A stretch of 64,000 bases of DNA from RHLJ01 sp963974345 (GTDB lineage Bacteria; Bacteroidota; Rhodothermia; Balneolales; Balneolaceae): contig CAXBBW010000016.1 of NCBI GenBank assembly GCA_963974345.1, positions 1 through 64,000 on the forward strand, in the 5' to 3' direction. Under the pieces are notes generated by a model. The model was not told the origin of the DNA, ran no database searches, and saw only the letters and a list, made by a program, of their open reading frames with translations. Both the position numbers and the translations under genes were made by a program. Position 1 is the stretch's first letter. Every line of letters starts with the position of its first letter. Positions 1 through 9,223 of this stretch are shown piece by piece.

Positions 1-279
1 TTACGATTTAAAGGCCAAAACTCTTGGTATGCACTTCCACTTACAACTCCATTTGAGAATGATAATGTAGTACTTGGATACTCTTTCGATATAGATGATT
101 TCTCACTTATTCTTGAAGGTGAAGTAGCAAATAATAATGAAGCAAATGAAGAACTATTTGATGGAGATGTGCTACGAATTGTAGCAATTCCCCCTACCTT
201 TGCAGCAAAATATAAAGGATTAGATTATTCAAACTATGAAGCTGTTGTGAAAGCATACGGTTTAAAGTTCGATGATTAA
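1..279 (+). CDS. C-terminal part of an unknown protein (5' truncated)
   Basis: An open frame runs from base 1 to a TAA ending at 279 and gives 92 residues with no start inside the window. The segment is acidic and soluble-looking (EEL, DGD, DD at the C terminus) with no membrane segment. I do not recognise the family. It ends about 115 bases before the next gene on the same strand. It may be the end of a secreted or lipoprotein gene, but nothing visible here proves it. Confidence 0.6.
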   Translation, partial: LRFKGQNSWYALPLTTPFENDNVVLGYSFDIDDFSLILEGEVANNNEANEELFDGDVLRIVAIPPTFAAKYKGLDYSNYEAVVKAYGLKFDD

Positions 280-394
280 ACATTATTACATTCTGAATTA
301 AGTAAGAGCTTTGAATAAAACCATAGCTCTTTCTTAAAATTTTAATTCTAGATTTTACTATCCTTATCAAACAACAATATGAATTGAAAAAACA

Positions 395-1558
395 TTGAAA
401 ACTGGTCTATCAAAAAAAACTTTTGAACTTGAATACCTAGTTTCCATACTAGGTTTTTTGACCTCTATTGTTATTTCGATTCATCTTTGGTTTCCAAGTG
501 AAAACATTTTTTCTCCCACCCCAGTATTTGAATTAATTGAATCGACTCCAGATTTAATACATTCAATTATTACTTCTTCTTTTATACTTTTTCTAATTCT
601 AAGTTTTTTCATAGCTAAACATCAAAAAAAGCTTCTTTCAATATTTTGTTTCTTTTTAATTGTAAGTCTATTTCTAGATCAATTAAGATGGCAACCTTGG
701 GTTTTTTACTACCTTTTTATCTTTTCAATTTTTGTATTTATTCCATTAAACAAAAAACAAGTAAGGCTAAATACTTTACGGCTTATTTTAGCTTTGATAT
801 ATATTTGGAGTGGGATCCAAAAAATTAATTATACTTTCTTAACCGACACCTATCCGTGGTTAGTTGAACCACTTACTGATTTATTTTCCGATACTATAAA
901 CACAACGATAACTTCAACTTCTTTTTTAGCGCCTTTGATAGAGATTTCTGCGGGCATTGGTCTTTTCTTTAGGAAAACTCAACGATTTAGTGCCATAATT
1001 CTTGTAGTAATGCACTTTTTCATTTTATGTATGATCGGGCCATTTGGTCACAATTCTAACTTTGTTGTTTGGCCTTGGAATATCACTTTCAGTATTTTAC
1101 TGATCCTACTTTTCATTAAAGAAAATAAAATCTCTATTTTTGATTCCTTCAAGAAACGAATTTATACATACCAAATCTTCATTTTAATACTATTTGGAGC
1201 TATGCCGGCATTAAGTTTTTTTGATACTTGGCCAATGTATTTTTCTTCTGCTCTTTATTCTGGTAATAAAATCGATTCTGAAATATTCTTACCTGATCAA
1301 TTCAAAGAAGAACTTCCAGATTATATCAAAACAAAGGTTGAAGAAACTAATAATGCTACACGATTAAAATTTTTTGTTCAATATGAACTAAATATTCCCA
1401 TCTATCCAACTAAGGAATTTCATCTTAGCTCATTTAAACGACTTTGTAGTCAATATCCTGATTATAGTTTTGAGTTTGTTTTGATAACATATTCAAAACC
1501 AAATATTCTTACTGGAGAAAAAGAAGAAGAAACTTTCTTTTGTGATGAGTTAAATTAA
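395..1558 (+). CDS. polytopic membrane protein, HTTM/DoxX-like
   Basis: This 387-residue protein has about eight hydrophobic segments in the first 290 residues and a soluble C-terminal tail of roughly 100 residues. A DQLRWQPWVFYY stretch and a later WSGIQKINYTF stretch resemble the conserved helices of HTTM (vitamin K-dependent carboxylase-like) and DoxX-like membrane proteins. The start is a TTG, because the ATG at 379 meets a stop after one codon. The gene stands alone, with the next gene convergent. The family assignment is inferred from motif style, and no catalytic function is claimed. Confidence 0.6.
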   Translation: MKTGLSKKTFELEYLVSILGFLTSIVISIHLWFPSENIFSPTPVFELIESTPDLIHSIITSSFILFLILSFFIAKHQKKLLSIFCFFLIVSLFLDQLRWQPWVFYYLFIFSIFVFIPLNKKQVRLNTLRLILALIYIWSGIQKINYTFLTDTYPWLVEPLTDLFSDTINTTITSTSFLAPLIEISAGIGLFFRKTQRFSAIILVVMHFFILCMIGPFGHNSNFVVWPWNITFSILLILLFIKENKISIFDSFKKRIYTYQIFILILFGAMPALSFFDTWPMYFSSALYSGNKIDSEIFLPDQFKEELPDYIKTKVEETNNATRLKFFVQYELNIPIYPTKEFHLSSFKRLCSQYPDYSFEFVLITYSKPNILTGEKEEETFFCDELN

Positions 1559-1640
1559 TCCGCTATACTAACCAAATGTTCTTGTCATCCTATTTAAGAA
1601 TAAAGATTAAAAGGTCTTAAAGCATCCTTATTTTTTAAAA

Positions 1641-2354
1641 TCAAACCGGATTTACATCTCCTCCTTGAGGAGATAAAATGATTTCTTCGGCTACGCTTCT
1701 AGGACTTATTTCAGAGAGAGTCACGATTATTTTACCCACATCCTCCGGATCAATTAAGTCGTTAGGATCAACCTCTATATCTTTCCATGAAGTTGAATAG
1801 GTTTGCCCGAGATTAATTGCTGTAACCGCAATTTTAGATTCAATCAACTCTTTTCGTAGAGAACGAGTATAACCTAACATAGCATGTTTACTCATTGCAT
1901 ACGCTCCACTGTCTCCATAGCCTTTTAGAGAAGCTTGTGAGCAGATATTAACTACTAGTCCTCTCTCCTGCTTTCGTAGCTCAGGAATCAAAATTTGACT
2001 AATATTGAATGCTCCAACTGTATTAATTCTGAATTGTTTTTCAAATTCATCGAGTGAAGTATCCTGTAGTTTTTTAAAGAGAAAACTCCCAGCATTATTT
2101 ATTAAAATCCCTGGATTCTTAGATTTAAAATCAATAGCTGAAAGAGATTCATTATCTAGTAAATCGACAGAAAGAATCTCCACTTGGTTCGCGCCCTCTG
2201 CTAAACATTCTTGGCGAGCTTGTTTAAGTTCATTTTCATCTCGTGCAAGTAAAACAATAGGTCGATTGGTCTTTTGAGCAAATATTTTTGCTATAGAAAG
2301 TCCAATTCCTTTGCTACCACCAGTTATAATCACTGATGTATTTTTAAAACTCAT
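1641..2354 (-). CDS. SDR family NAD(P)-dependent oxidoreductase
   Basis: A classical short-chain dehydrogenase of 237 residues, the usual length. The cofactor loop TGGSKGIG is near residues 11-18, NNAG is at the end of strand 4, and the catalytic Ser plus YxxxK (YAMSK) follow near residues 140-160. It should be a cytoplasmic oxidoreductase; the substrate cannot be read from the sequence. The start ATG overlaps the queE stop by one base (TAATG), so it is translationally coupled to queD-queE. That could hint at a role near pterin or deazapurine metabolism, or may just reflect operon packing. Confidence 0.9.
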   Translation of the reverse strand: MSFKNTSVIITGGSKGIGLSIAKIFAQKTNRPIVLLARDENELKQARQECLAEGANQVEILSVDLLDNESLSAIDFKSKNPGILINNAGSFLFKKLQDTSLDEFEKQFRINTVGAFNISQILIPELRKQERGLVVNICSQASLKGYGDSGAYAMSKHAMLGYTRSLRKELIESKIAVTAINLGQTYSTSWKDIEVDPNDLIDPEDVGKIIVTLSEISPRSVAEEIILSPQGGDVNPV

Positions 2355-3010
2355 TATGGAACCTGTAAATATTTATGAGTCTGAAGACTAATTCCCCATT
2401 TTGGGTTCTCTTTTACATAATCAACAATCAGAGGCATTGAAGTTGGTGTATCCCATTCAGGCTGAAGAAGTAATTGGGTTGTATCAGGACATTTAGCTGC
2501 ATTTTCTTCGGCCCAAGCCAAATCTTTTTTTGTAAGAACCACCACTTTTAATTCATCCACATATGGGAAAACTTCATCCAGTGGTTTTTTAAATCGCTTT
2601 GGTGATAGTGTTATCCAATCAAAATAACCAGAAAGTGGTGATGATCCACTTGTTTCAATATGTGTTTTGATTCCCGCTTCTTTAATTGCTAATGTTAACG
2701 CATCCAAATTATGAAGCAACGGTTCTCCACCAGTTATAACAGCAATTGGAGCTTTACTTTTACTTGCTTCATCAACTAAATATTCAACGCTTTTTTTTGG
2801 ATGTTTTTCTTCATCCCAGCTGTCTTTTACGTCACACCACCAACATTGAACGTCACAACCACCCGTTCTAATAAAATATGCAGCTCGCCCAGTGTGAGCG
2901 CCTTCACCCTGAATTGTATAGAAATGTTCCATAATTGGGTATTTCACACTCGAAACTTCTTTGGGATCAATTAATACATCCGAGTCGATATGTTCAGAAG
3001 AATTATACAT
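2354..3010 (-). CDS. queE: 7-carboxy-7-deazaguanine synthase
   Basis: A radical SAM enzyme of 218 residues converting 6-carboxy-tetrahydropterin to 7-carboxy-7-deazaguanine in preQ0/queuosine synthesis. The cluster motif CxxxCxxC is Cys52, Cys56 and Cys59 in GGCDVQCWWC. It is preceded by the family motif FYTIQGEGAHTGR and followed by the SAM-binding ITGGEPLL. It overlaps queD upstream by 8 bases and the SDR gene downstream by one base. queC and queF are not in this window, so the pathway must be completed elsewhere or its product salvaged. Confidence 0.95.
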   Translation of the reverse strand: MYNSSEHIDSDVLIDPKEVSSVKYPIMEHFYTIQGEGAHTGRAAYFIRTGGCDVQCWWCDVKDSWDEEKHPKKSVEYLVDEASKSKAPIAVITGGEPLLHNLDALTLAIKEAGIKTHIETSGSSPLSGYFDWITLSPKRFKKPLDEVFPYVDELKVVVLTKKDLAWAEENAAKCPDTTQLLLQPEWDTPTSMPLIVDYVKENPKWGISLQTHKYLQVP

Positions 3011-3392
3011 TTTGATCAGTGTATTCTACCCAACAGGTATCAGTTTCCCATACGGTTACTATCAGTTCAATTCCCTCTGGAATTCTTTTTTTTGTTTCTT
3101 GATGAATATACTCAGCAATACGTTCTGCTGTAGTATTCACAGACATCAATTCATTTAAATTACCGTGGTCAAAGCCACCTTTTTCAGAATCTTTGGCTGC
3201 CCATTTCAATTCTTTGAAATCACACACCATATCATCTGTATCTAGATATGCAGAAGGGTTTAGCTTATGCGATTTTGCAGTCATCTTCACTTTATAAGAA
3301 TGACCGTGCATTCTACCACATTTACCATCATAGCCCTCGATGAAATGAGCCGCATCAAATTTAAATTCAGTATGTAAAGTCCAAGTAGGCAT
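3003..3392 (-). CDS. queD: 6-carboxy-5,6,7,8-tetrahydropterin synthase
   Basis: A QueD/PTPS-family protein of 129 residues that makes 6-carboxy-tetrahydropterin from dihydroneopterin triphosphate. Zinc ligands are His16 (FDAAH), His29 and His31 (MHGHSY). The catalytic Cys25 lies in GKCGRMHGH, giving the CxxxHGH pattern that separates QueD from eukaryotic PTPS. DHGNLN and VWET near the end complete the active site. It is the first gene of queD-queE-SDR; the terminator of the preceding operon lies just upstream at 3414-3449. Confidence 0.95.
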   Translation of the reverse strand: MPTWTLHTEFKFDAAHFIEGYDGKCGRMHGHSYKVKMTAKSHKLNPSAYLDTDDMVCDFKELKWAAKDSEKGGFDHGNLNELMSVNTTAERIAEYIHQETKKRIPEGIELIVTVWETDTCWVEYTDQNV

Positions 3393-3413
3393 TAATTGTA
3401 TCTATTCAAATTC

Positions 3414-3449
3414 AAAAAAAAAACCCACGCTTGTTTTGTGAAGCGCAGG
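3414..3449 (-). terminator. intrinsic terminator of the 5.7-3.5 kb operon
   Basis: On the minus strand CCTGCGCTT (complement of 3441-3449) pairs fully, with two G-U pairs, with AAGCGTGGG (complement of 3424-3432). It is followed by ten T. It sits directly downstream of the redoxin gene ending at 3480. Confidence 0.85.
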
Positions 3450-3479
3450 ATTTAAAAATAAGGTTTTTTTAGCTAAAAT

Positions 3480-4091
3480 TTAACTTATTCGCTTAATGGT
3501 GCATCCTAATGATTTTGTATTAGGGCGAGTCAAATTTTTACCCTCTACCATTTGTTCCATTGCATCTTTGATATAGTAATCTTTAACCGCAGTAGCACTA
3601 TTTGCATTATCATCAATAGCGCCTACATAAACTAAGACCATTTCACTATTAAAAAGATATACATGAGGGGTTCTTGAAGCTCCAAAAGCATCGGCAACTA
3701 GATGGTTTTTATCGAGAACATAAGGGAAATCATATCCTGCTTTTTTAGCATGTTTAACCATGTCCTCCATACCGTCGCCTTTATTTCTATAATCTTCATT
3801 TGGATTGAGAGCAACCATTCCAACTTTATTAGCTTTTGCCATTCTTGAGATGTCAGGATAGCGGTCCTCCCATTTTATAACCCAAGGACATGTATTGCAT
3901 GAAAAAATGACAAGTAACCCGTTTTCTTGGGCAACCTCTCCCAATGTTAAACTTCTGCCTGAGATATCATCCATTTTATGGTCTATCATTGGTGCTTTTG
4001 AGCCAATCTTCAACTCGTTTTTCTGGTAAGTTGACGAATTCATCAACACCACAGAAACCAAACTTAGAATTACAATTTTAAGTGTTTTCAT
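3480..4091 (-). CDS. exported thioredoxin-fold redoxin (AhpC/TSA-like)
   Basis: This 203-residue protein has an N-terminal signal peptide (residues 1-20) and a thioredoxin-like domain with a CNTC pair at Cys65 and Cys68 (FSCNTCPWVIKW). A conserved SRTPHVYLF cis-proline strand follows. Its pattern matches the redoxin/AhpC-TSA family that follows TlpA-type reductases. It is probably a periplasmic disulfide or peroxide reductase. It lies 4 bases after the TlpA-like lipoprotein gene, so the two may form an electron-transfer pair. It is the last gene of the operon. Confidence 0.85.
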   Translation of the reverse strand: MKTLKIVILSLVSVVLMNSSTYQKNELKIGSKAPMIDHKMDDISGRSLTLGEVAQENGLLVIFSCNTCPWVIKWEDRYPDISRMAKANKVGMVALNPNEDYRNKGDGMEDMVKHAKKAGYDFPYVLDKNHLVADAFGASRTPHVYLFNSEMVLVYVGAIDDNANSATAVKDYYIKDAMEQMVEGKNLTRPNTKSLGCTIKRIS

Positions 4092-4095
4092 AGTT

Positions 4096-4581
4096 TTATC
4101 CTTCGTTTATCGCTTTTAATAGTTCTGCTTCAAATACTTCAAATTCTTGCTTCCCTTCCCATTCTGTAGAAACAGTGCCGTCTTTACTATAAATAACAGT
4201 GTAAGGAAGAGCACCTGACCAAGTATCAGAAATTGTTGTTATAAACTCATTGTCGTTTCCAACTTTATAATACGTTGTAAAATTTACTTCCTGATTCTTT
4301 AGAAATTCTTTTGCTTCGCCTTTAGCCTCAGTAAAGTCACCAGATACAAATATGAGTTCAAAATCATCTCCATATTTATCTTTCAACTCCATGATATATG
4401 GGAATTCCTCGATACAAGGAATACACCAAGTTGCCCAAAAATTAATAAGAACGGGTTTTATTCCTTTGTATGAAGCCACTTTTTCCACAATATCGCTAGC
4501 TGTTGCATCAACTAAAATTTCTTCTGGTTTCTGCTCAGAGCAACTTAAAAAAATGAATGTTAAGACAATGATAATTCTCAT
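4096..4581 (-). CDS. TlpA-family thioredoxin-like lipoprotein
   Basis: A 161-residue protein with a short lipoprotein signal (lipobox FLSC, Cys14) and a thioredoxin fold with a WCIPC active site (Cys53, Cys56) in FWATWCIPC. A cis-proline region ALPYTVIY lies near residue 135. It is likely a periplasmic, membrane-anchored thiol-disulfide reductase of the TlpA/ResA type. The start overlaps the alkyltransferase-like gene by 4 bases, and the redoxin gene follows after 4 bases. Confidence 0.9.
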   Translation of the reverse strand: MRIIIVLTFIFLSCSEQKPEEILVDATASDIVEKVASYKGIKPVLINFWATWCIPCIEEFPYIMELKDKYGDDFELIFVSGDFTEAKGEAKEFLKNQEVNFTTYYKVGNDNEFITTISDTWSGALPYTVIYSKDGTVSTEWEGKQEFEVFEAELLKAINEG

Positions 4582-4928
4582 TTGTTATAATCCAATTCGA
4601 AAGGGTTCCAAAAATGTTTTTCCATATTTACGGTGTAGTCTTCTTTAAATTCTATTCCTTCTTGTTCAAGTCGTTCTTTCATGGTATCGCCTTCAAAATG
4701 TACTCGTCCAGTAAGTTGACCTAGTCGATTTAAAACTCTGTGTGCGGGTATTTCAAATCCAATTTCCGCGCTTATATAATTATTCATTGCATATCCTACC
4801 ATTCTAGCTCCTGATTCAACTCCAAGATATTTTGAGATCGCTCCATAGCTTGAAACCTTTCCAGTCGGTATTTGAGCAACAACTTCATATACTTTTTTGT
4901 AAAAATCTTTTGATTTAATCGATTTCAT
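4578..4928 (-). CDS. alkyltransferase-like protein (ATL; MGMT fold, no acceptor Cys)
   Basis: A 116-residue protein that covers only the DNA-binding domain of O6-methylguanine methyltransferases. It has GKVSSYGAIS, the arginine finger in ARMVGYAMN (Arg42) and the active-site loop IPAHRV, in which Ala62 replaces the alkyl-acceptor Cys of PCHRV. In known ATLs such proteins bind and flip O6-alkylguanine without repairing it and pass the lesion to nucleotide excision repair. It overlaps both neighbours by 4 bases, so it is co-translated with redox and DUF2520 genes. Confidence 0.92.
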   Translation of the reverse strand: MKSIKSKDFYKKVYEVVAQIPTGKVSSYGAISKYLGVESGARMVGYAMNNYISAEIGFEIPAHRVLNRLGQLTGRVHFEGDTMKERLEQEGIEFKEDYTVNMEKHFWNPFELDYNK

Positions 4929-5722
4929 TTCAACAAATCAAATAATTGAAGCTTGGCGTTGCTTTCATTTAGATCTTTTTCAATCAAGTTCAAAGTCATT
5001 AAACCAAGTTTTTTGTATAAGTTCAACAATTCTTCTTCATTTTCAAGCAGTTTAATATGTTTTTGCACAGTTTTTAAATCTCGACGAGCAATTGGTCCTG
5101 TTAATGCTTCTTTCGGATTCAACTCCTTCAGATTCTCTAGAGAAGATTCCATCAAAGGTAGTAGCGCATTCATCAAAGTTCTCTCAGGTATATTTGATAA
5201 GCTAGATATCTTCAATGCCATATCAACAAGAGTTACTAAATAATTAGAAGCCATAACTGCTGAAACATGAAGTAGCTCTTTTTCTTTTGGAGTTACTCGA
5301 ATGGATTTCGCTCCTATGTTTTTTGCTACTTTCTCTAGTTGATTCAATAGGTCACCGTCTCCTTCTAAATCAAAATAGATGTCTTTAAAAGAAATTGTTT
5401 TTTTGGTAATAGACTTTAAAGGATGAAAACATGCAATTTTTGCTCCCCGTTCTTTTAAATGCTTTAAAACTGACGAAGAAATAGCACCTGAACAATGAAT
5501 AAACGCCTTTCCACTCAAATCATCAAAACTAGATGAAATTTTTGAAGAAACTTTAGTAATCTCAGAATCTGGTGTAACGATACATACTAAATCCCCTAAT
5601 TCTGAAATATCATCTCTTTTTTTGTACTGATGAGTAATTTCATAACCAGCCTTTGATAAGGCAATTGAAAATGCCTTTCCTACTCTTCCTAGTCCAATTA
5701 TTGTGATCTTTGGTTTGATCAT
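4925..5722 (-). CDS. Rossmann-like / DUF2520 protein
   Basis: A 265-residue protein with an N-terminal NAD(P)-binding Rossmann domain (ITIIGLGRVGKAFSIAL, residues 7-23) and a helical C-terminal half. The latter has the HVSAVMASNYLVTLVD segment typical of DUF2520. The architecture resembles ketopantoate or pyrroline-5-carboxylate reductases. The substrate is unknown for most of the family. It follows the phosphopantetheinyl transferase by 7 bases and overlaps the ATL gene by 4 bases. Confidence 0.85.
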   Translation of the reverse strand: MIKPKITIIGLGRVGKAFSIALSKAGYEITHQYKKRDDISELGDLVCIVTPDSEITKVSSKISSSFDDLSGKAFIHCSGAISSSVLKHLKERGAKIACFHPLKSITKKTISFKDIYFDLEGDGDLLNQLEKVAKNIGAKSIRVTPKEKELLHVSAVMASNYLVTLVDMALKISSLSNIPERTLMNALLPLMESSLENLKELNPKEALTGPIARRDLKTVQKHIKLLENEEELLNLYKKLGLMTLNLIEKDLNESNAKLQLFDLLK

Positions 5723-5729
5723 AGTTCCT

Positions 5730-6353
5730 TTAATAAGCTAACGCAATACAATGATTAAGTGCTCTAAAACAAATCCCTTGAAGTTCTTCTTTTTGGTTGA
5801 ATGTTATGCTAAACAAACCATCCTCATATTTCTCTAATTGAAGCTCTTTTAGATTAGTTCTAAGTCCAGTACCTAAACTTTTAACTGCTGATTCTTTCAT
5901 GGTCCAAAGTGCAATAGGATCATCTTCTCCATAAATTCCCCACTCGTTTTCACTCAATATTCGTTTCACTATTGCTGGATTTACTTTTCGATCTAAAGTT
6001 TCAGCATCTAATCCAATATCTAAATTATTCGAAATAGCACACATTACTAAATTTTGAGAGTGTGTAAAACTAACATATTTTCTTCCTGTTTCACTTTCAA
6101 TAATGGGCTTACCAAAAGGTTCCTTTTTTAAAGTGATGGATTTTATATCCCAACTAAACTCCTTTACTATTTTCCAAAAAAGATGTCTAGCTGTCAAGAA
6201 TTCGCCCTTACGTTGGTCGTTAGTGAAGCTTTTTAGAATTTTCTGCTCTTCATCAGAAAGTATATTTGAGTCTAAATCGCGCCTCACTTTACTCCATCCA
6301 AGCAATACAGACTTAGGAAAGTGTGGAATTTCGGATGTATCAAAAAGGTTCAA
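5730..6353 (-). CDS. 4'-phosphopantetheinyl transferase superfamily protein
   Basis: A Sfp-type transferase of 207 residues that would move 4'-phosphopantetheine from CoA to a carrier-protein serine. The Mg-binding acidic pair is in GLDAE (Asp116, Glu118), and the second motif is WTMKESAVKSLG (Trp150, Lys153, Glu154). No carrier protein or PKS/NRPS gene is near, so a general acyl carrier protein is a plausible target. It is the first gene of the minus-strand operon ending at the terminator at 3414-3449. Confidence 0.88.
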   Translation of the reverse strand: MNLFDTSEIPHFPKSVLLGWSKVRRDLDSNILSDEEQKILKSFTNDQRKGEFLTARHLFWKIVKEFSWDIKSITLKKEPFGKPIIESETGRKYVSFTHSQNLVMCAISNNLDIGLDAETLDRKVNPAIVKRILSENEWGIYGEDDPIALWTMKESAVKSLGTGLRTNLKELQLEKYEDGLFSITFNQKEELQGICFRALNHCIALAY

Positions 6354-6453
6354 GTATCTTGAATAAAAGAGTTTATGTTAATGCCACAATTTTCTACACA
6401 ATTCGGTATTTTTGCAATCTTTGATTCGCCAAAACTTGAAACCAAATTTAAAT

Positions 6454-7986
6454 ATGTCGAACCACGATATTTCACTTTCCGAACAGGAAGAAATCAGACG
6501 AGAGAAACTTACACAACTTAATGAACTTGGAGTAAATCCGTACCCTTATTCTTTTGATGTTACTCATACAAGTAAATCTATCAAAAATGATGATACATTG
6601 ATATGGGATCAGGAAAAGACTGAAGCAGCTGAGCATAAGGTTTCTATTGCTGGAAGAGTAATGACCCGACGCATTATGGGGAAAGCTGCTTTTTTTAATC
6701 TTCAAGATTCTGAAGGTACCATACAGGTTTATATTCGGCGAGATGATGTTGGAATAGAAGAATACAATACCGTATTCAAAAAACTAGTCGATATTGGTGA
6801 TATTGTTGGAATTAAGGGATTTGTATTCAAAACCCGTACAGGAGAAACTACTGTTCATGCAGAAGAGTTTGAGTTTTTAACTAAAACTATCCGTCCTATC
6901 CCCATCCCTAAAGAAGTAGAAAATGAAGATGGAGAAAAAGTGATTTTTGATGCTTTTGCGGATAAAGAGCTACGCTACCGCCAACGTTATGTGGATTTAA
7001 TTGTAAATCCTAAAGTGAAAGATACGTTTGTAAAGAGAACCAAAATGGTTCAGACCATGAGAAACTTTATGAACGATCGTGGCTACTTAGAAGTAGAAAC
7101 TCCTATCCTTCAACCAATATATGGTGGAGCAACCGCTCGACCGTTTATGACGCATCATAACACCCTTGATATGGATTTATATCTAAGAGTTGCTAATGAG
7201 TTGTACCTCAAGAGGTTAATTGTTGGTGGATTCGATGGTGTGTATGAGTTTTCGAAGGATTTTAGGAACGAAGGATTATCCAGATTCCATAATCCAGAGT
7301 TTACTCAAGTTGAGCTTTACGTCGCTTATAAAGACTACCATTGGATGATGGAATTCACTGAAAAAATGATTGAAAAAATTGCAATGGATCTTCATGGATC
7401 AACAACGGTAACAGTTGGAAAACATGAGATAGATTTCAAAGCTCCGTGGCCTCGAGTTCCTATGTTTGAAGCAATTGAGAAAGAGACCGGTCACGATTTG
7501 TATGGCAAGAATTTAGATGAATTAAAAGCTGTTGCTAAAGAACTTCACATCCATGTTGATGAGACTTTTGGCAGTGGAAAAATTATTGATGAGATTTTTG
7601 GTGAATTTGTTGAATCAAAATTGATTCAACCAACGTTCATCACCGATTATCCAGTTGAAATGAGTCCGTTAACAAAAAAGCACCGTTCGAAAGAAGGATT
7701 GGTAGAACGTTTTGAATGTATTTGTAATGGGAAAGAAATAGCCAATGCATATACCGAGCTTAACGACCCAATTGATCAAAGAGAGCGTTTAGAAGAACAA
7801 GCAAAATTACGTGCTGGTGGTGATGATGAAGCGATGACCATCGACGAAGACTTCATAAGAGCTCTTGAATATGGAATGCCTCCAACGGCAGGAATTGGAA
7901 TCGGAATTGATCGTTTAAGTATGATAATGACTAATTCTGAATCGATTCGGGATGTGCTTTTCTTCCCCCAAATGAAACCGGAATAG
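6454..7986 (+). CDS. lysS: lysyl-tRNA synthetase, class II
   Basis: A 510-residue class II LysRS that charges tRNA-Lys. An N-terminal OB-fold (about residues 45-155; VSIAGRVMTRRIMGKAAFF) is followed by the class II core with motif 2 FRNEGLSRFHNPEFTQVE and motif 3 GIGIGIDRLSM. I chose the ATG at 6454 (MSNHDIS), because the longer frame from a TTG at 6412 adds residues unlike the usual start and the chosen length fits the family. The permease gene follows after 8 bases. Confidence 0.96.
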   Translation: MSNHDISLSEQEEIRREKLTQLNELGVNPYPYSFDVTHTSKSIKNDDTLIWDQEKTEAAEHKVSIAGRVMTRRIMGKAAFFNLQDSEGTIQVYIRRDDVGIEEYNTVFKKLVDIGDIVGIKGFVFKTRTGETTVHAEEFEFLTKTIRPIPIPKEVENEDGEKVIFDAFADKELRYRQRYVDLIVNPKVKDTFVKRTKMVQTMRNFMNDRGYLEVETPILQPIYGGATARPFMTHHNTLDMDLYLRVANELYLKRLIVGGFDGVYEFSKDFRNEGLSRFHNPEFTQVELYVAYKDYHWMMEFTEKMIEKIAMDLHGSTTVTVGKHEIDFKAPWPRVPMFEAIEKETGHDLYGKNLDELKAVAKELHIHVDETFGSGKIIDEIFGEFVESKLIQPTFITDYPVEMSPLTKKHRSKEGLVERFECICNGKEIANAYTELNDPIDQRERLEEQAKLRAGGDDEAMTIDEDFIRALEYGMPPTAGIGIGIDRLSMIMTNSESIRDVLFFPQMKPE

Positions 7987-7994
7987 AGGAACAC

Positions 7995-9221
7995 TTGAAG
8001 TTCGAATCTTATTTAGCGCTTCGTTATTTCAAAGGCACTCGAAAAGGTGCTCGGTTTTTGTCGTTTATTAAAGCGATGAGTATAACTGGAGTTGCGATTG
8101 GCTCAGCTGGGTTATTGATTGCTTTATCAATTGTACATGGTTTTAAATCTACCATTAATGATAAAGTACTTGGATTCGCGCCTCATCTTTTAATCACTAC
8201 TTACTCTGATGCTCCACTTTTTAGAGCTGATACTGTGATGACCTTACTAGATCAGTTTGATGAAATTGAAAGCAAGCAAATCATCAATCAGGGTCAGGTG
8301 ATGATTCAAACCAAAGATGGAGTAACAGGAACAGAGCTTAAAGGAGTTGATACAAACGTAGAAGTATCTAACCTAAAGAGTTATATGTTTGATGGGGAGT
8401 ATAATCTAGGTAAGGCTGAGGATAACTATCCAGGCATTGTAATTGGCTCTAAACTAGCCCAAACCATTCAAGCTAGTGTTGGTAGCATTATTACGGTTTA
8501 TACCATTACGGGATCTCCTAGCTTAGCTAACTCACCTGAAATTCAGCAATTTGTACTTACTGGAATATTTCGAACTGGAATTGATTTTTTTGACGGTATT
8601 TATGCAGTAGTAGATCGCGAATACACTAATGAACTATTTGGTTTGGAAGAGAATCAAGGACATGGAATTGAAATAAAGCTTAAGGATTCGCAGCAAATTA
8701 TAGCTTTTGATGAAACCTTAGATGAGGTTCTTCCCTTCCCCTATTACAAACAACCTATCCAAGAGCGATATGGAAATATTTTTGCTTGGGTAGAGCTTCA
8801 AGAACAAATGATTCCTCTTGTAATAAGCGTGATGATTATCGTAGCTGCATTTAATTTGATAGGCACCATTTTAATGATGGTACTTGAACGCACTAGAGAT
8901 ATTGGAATTTTAAAAACCATAGGAAGTAAGTCTTCTACCATTCGAAAGATATTCTTACTGGAAGGACTCATGGTTGCAAGTATTGGGCTTATTATTGGTA
9001 TAGGCTTATCATTAATTTTTGCATGGCTACAGCTGGAATATCACATCATTCCACTTTCTGAGGAAAATTACTACATGAGTTATGCTCCTGTTGAGCCTCA
9101 CCTTTTAGATTTTGTAATAACCTCTATAGTTACGATCGTTCTCTGTGCTTTAGCATCTTGGCTCCCTGCAAGAATAGCAGCTAAAACTGATCCCCTTAAA
9201 GTTATTTCTTACGGAAGATAA
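7995..9221 (+). CDS. LolC/LolE-type ABC transporter permease (FtsX-like)
   Basis: This 408-residue protein starts with MKFESYLALRYFKGTRKGA and a first membrane helix near residues 25-55. A large periplasmic domain and a C-terminal FtsX-like module with three helices follow. RTRDIGILKTIGSK is the coupling-helix signature. It fits the lipoprotein-releasing complex permeases that pull lipoproteins from the inner membrane. The start is a TTG preceded by AGAGGA. No LolD ATPase gene is adjacent, so it must use one encoded elsewhere. Confidence 0.85.
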   Translation: MKFESYLALRYFKGTRKGARFLSFIKAMSITGVAIGSAGLLIALSIVHGFKSTINDKVLGFAPHLLITTYSDAPLFRADTVMTLLDQFDEIESKQIINQGQVMIQTKDGVTGTELKGVDTNVEVSNLKSYMFDGEYNLGKAEDNYPGIVIGSKLAQTIQASVGSIITVYTITGSPSLANSPEIQQFVLTGIFRTGIDFFDGIYAVVDREYTNELFGLEENQGHGIEIKLKDSQQIIAFDETLDEVLPFPYYKQPIQERYGNIFAWVELQEQMIPLVISVMIIVAAFNLIGTILMMVLERTRDIGILKTIGSKSSTIRKIFLLEGLMVASIGLIIGIGLSLIFAWLQLEYHIIPLSEENYYMSYAPVEPHLLDFVITSIVTIVLCALASWLPARIAAKTDPLKVISYGR

Positions 9222-9223
9222 AA

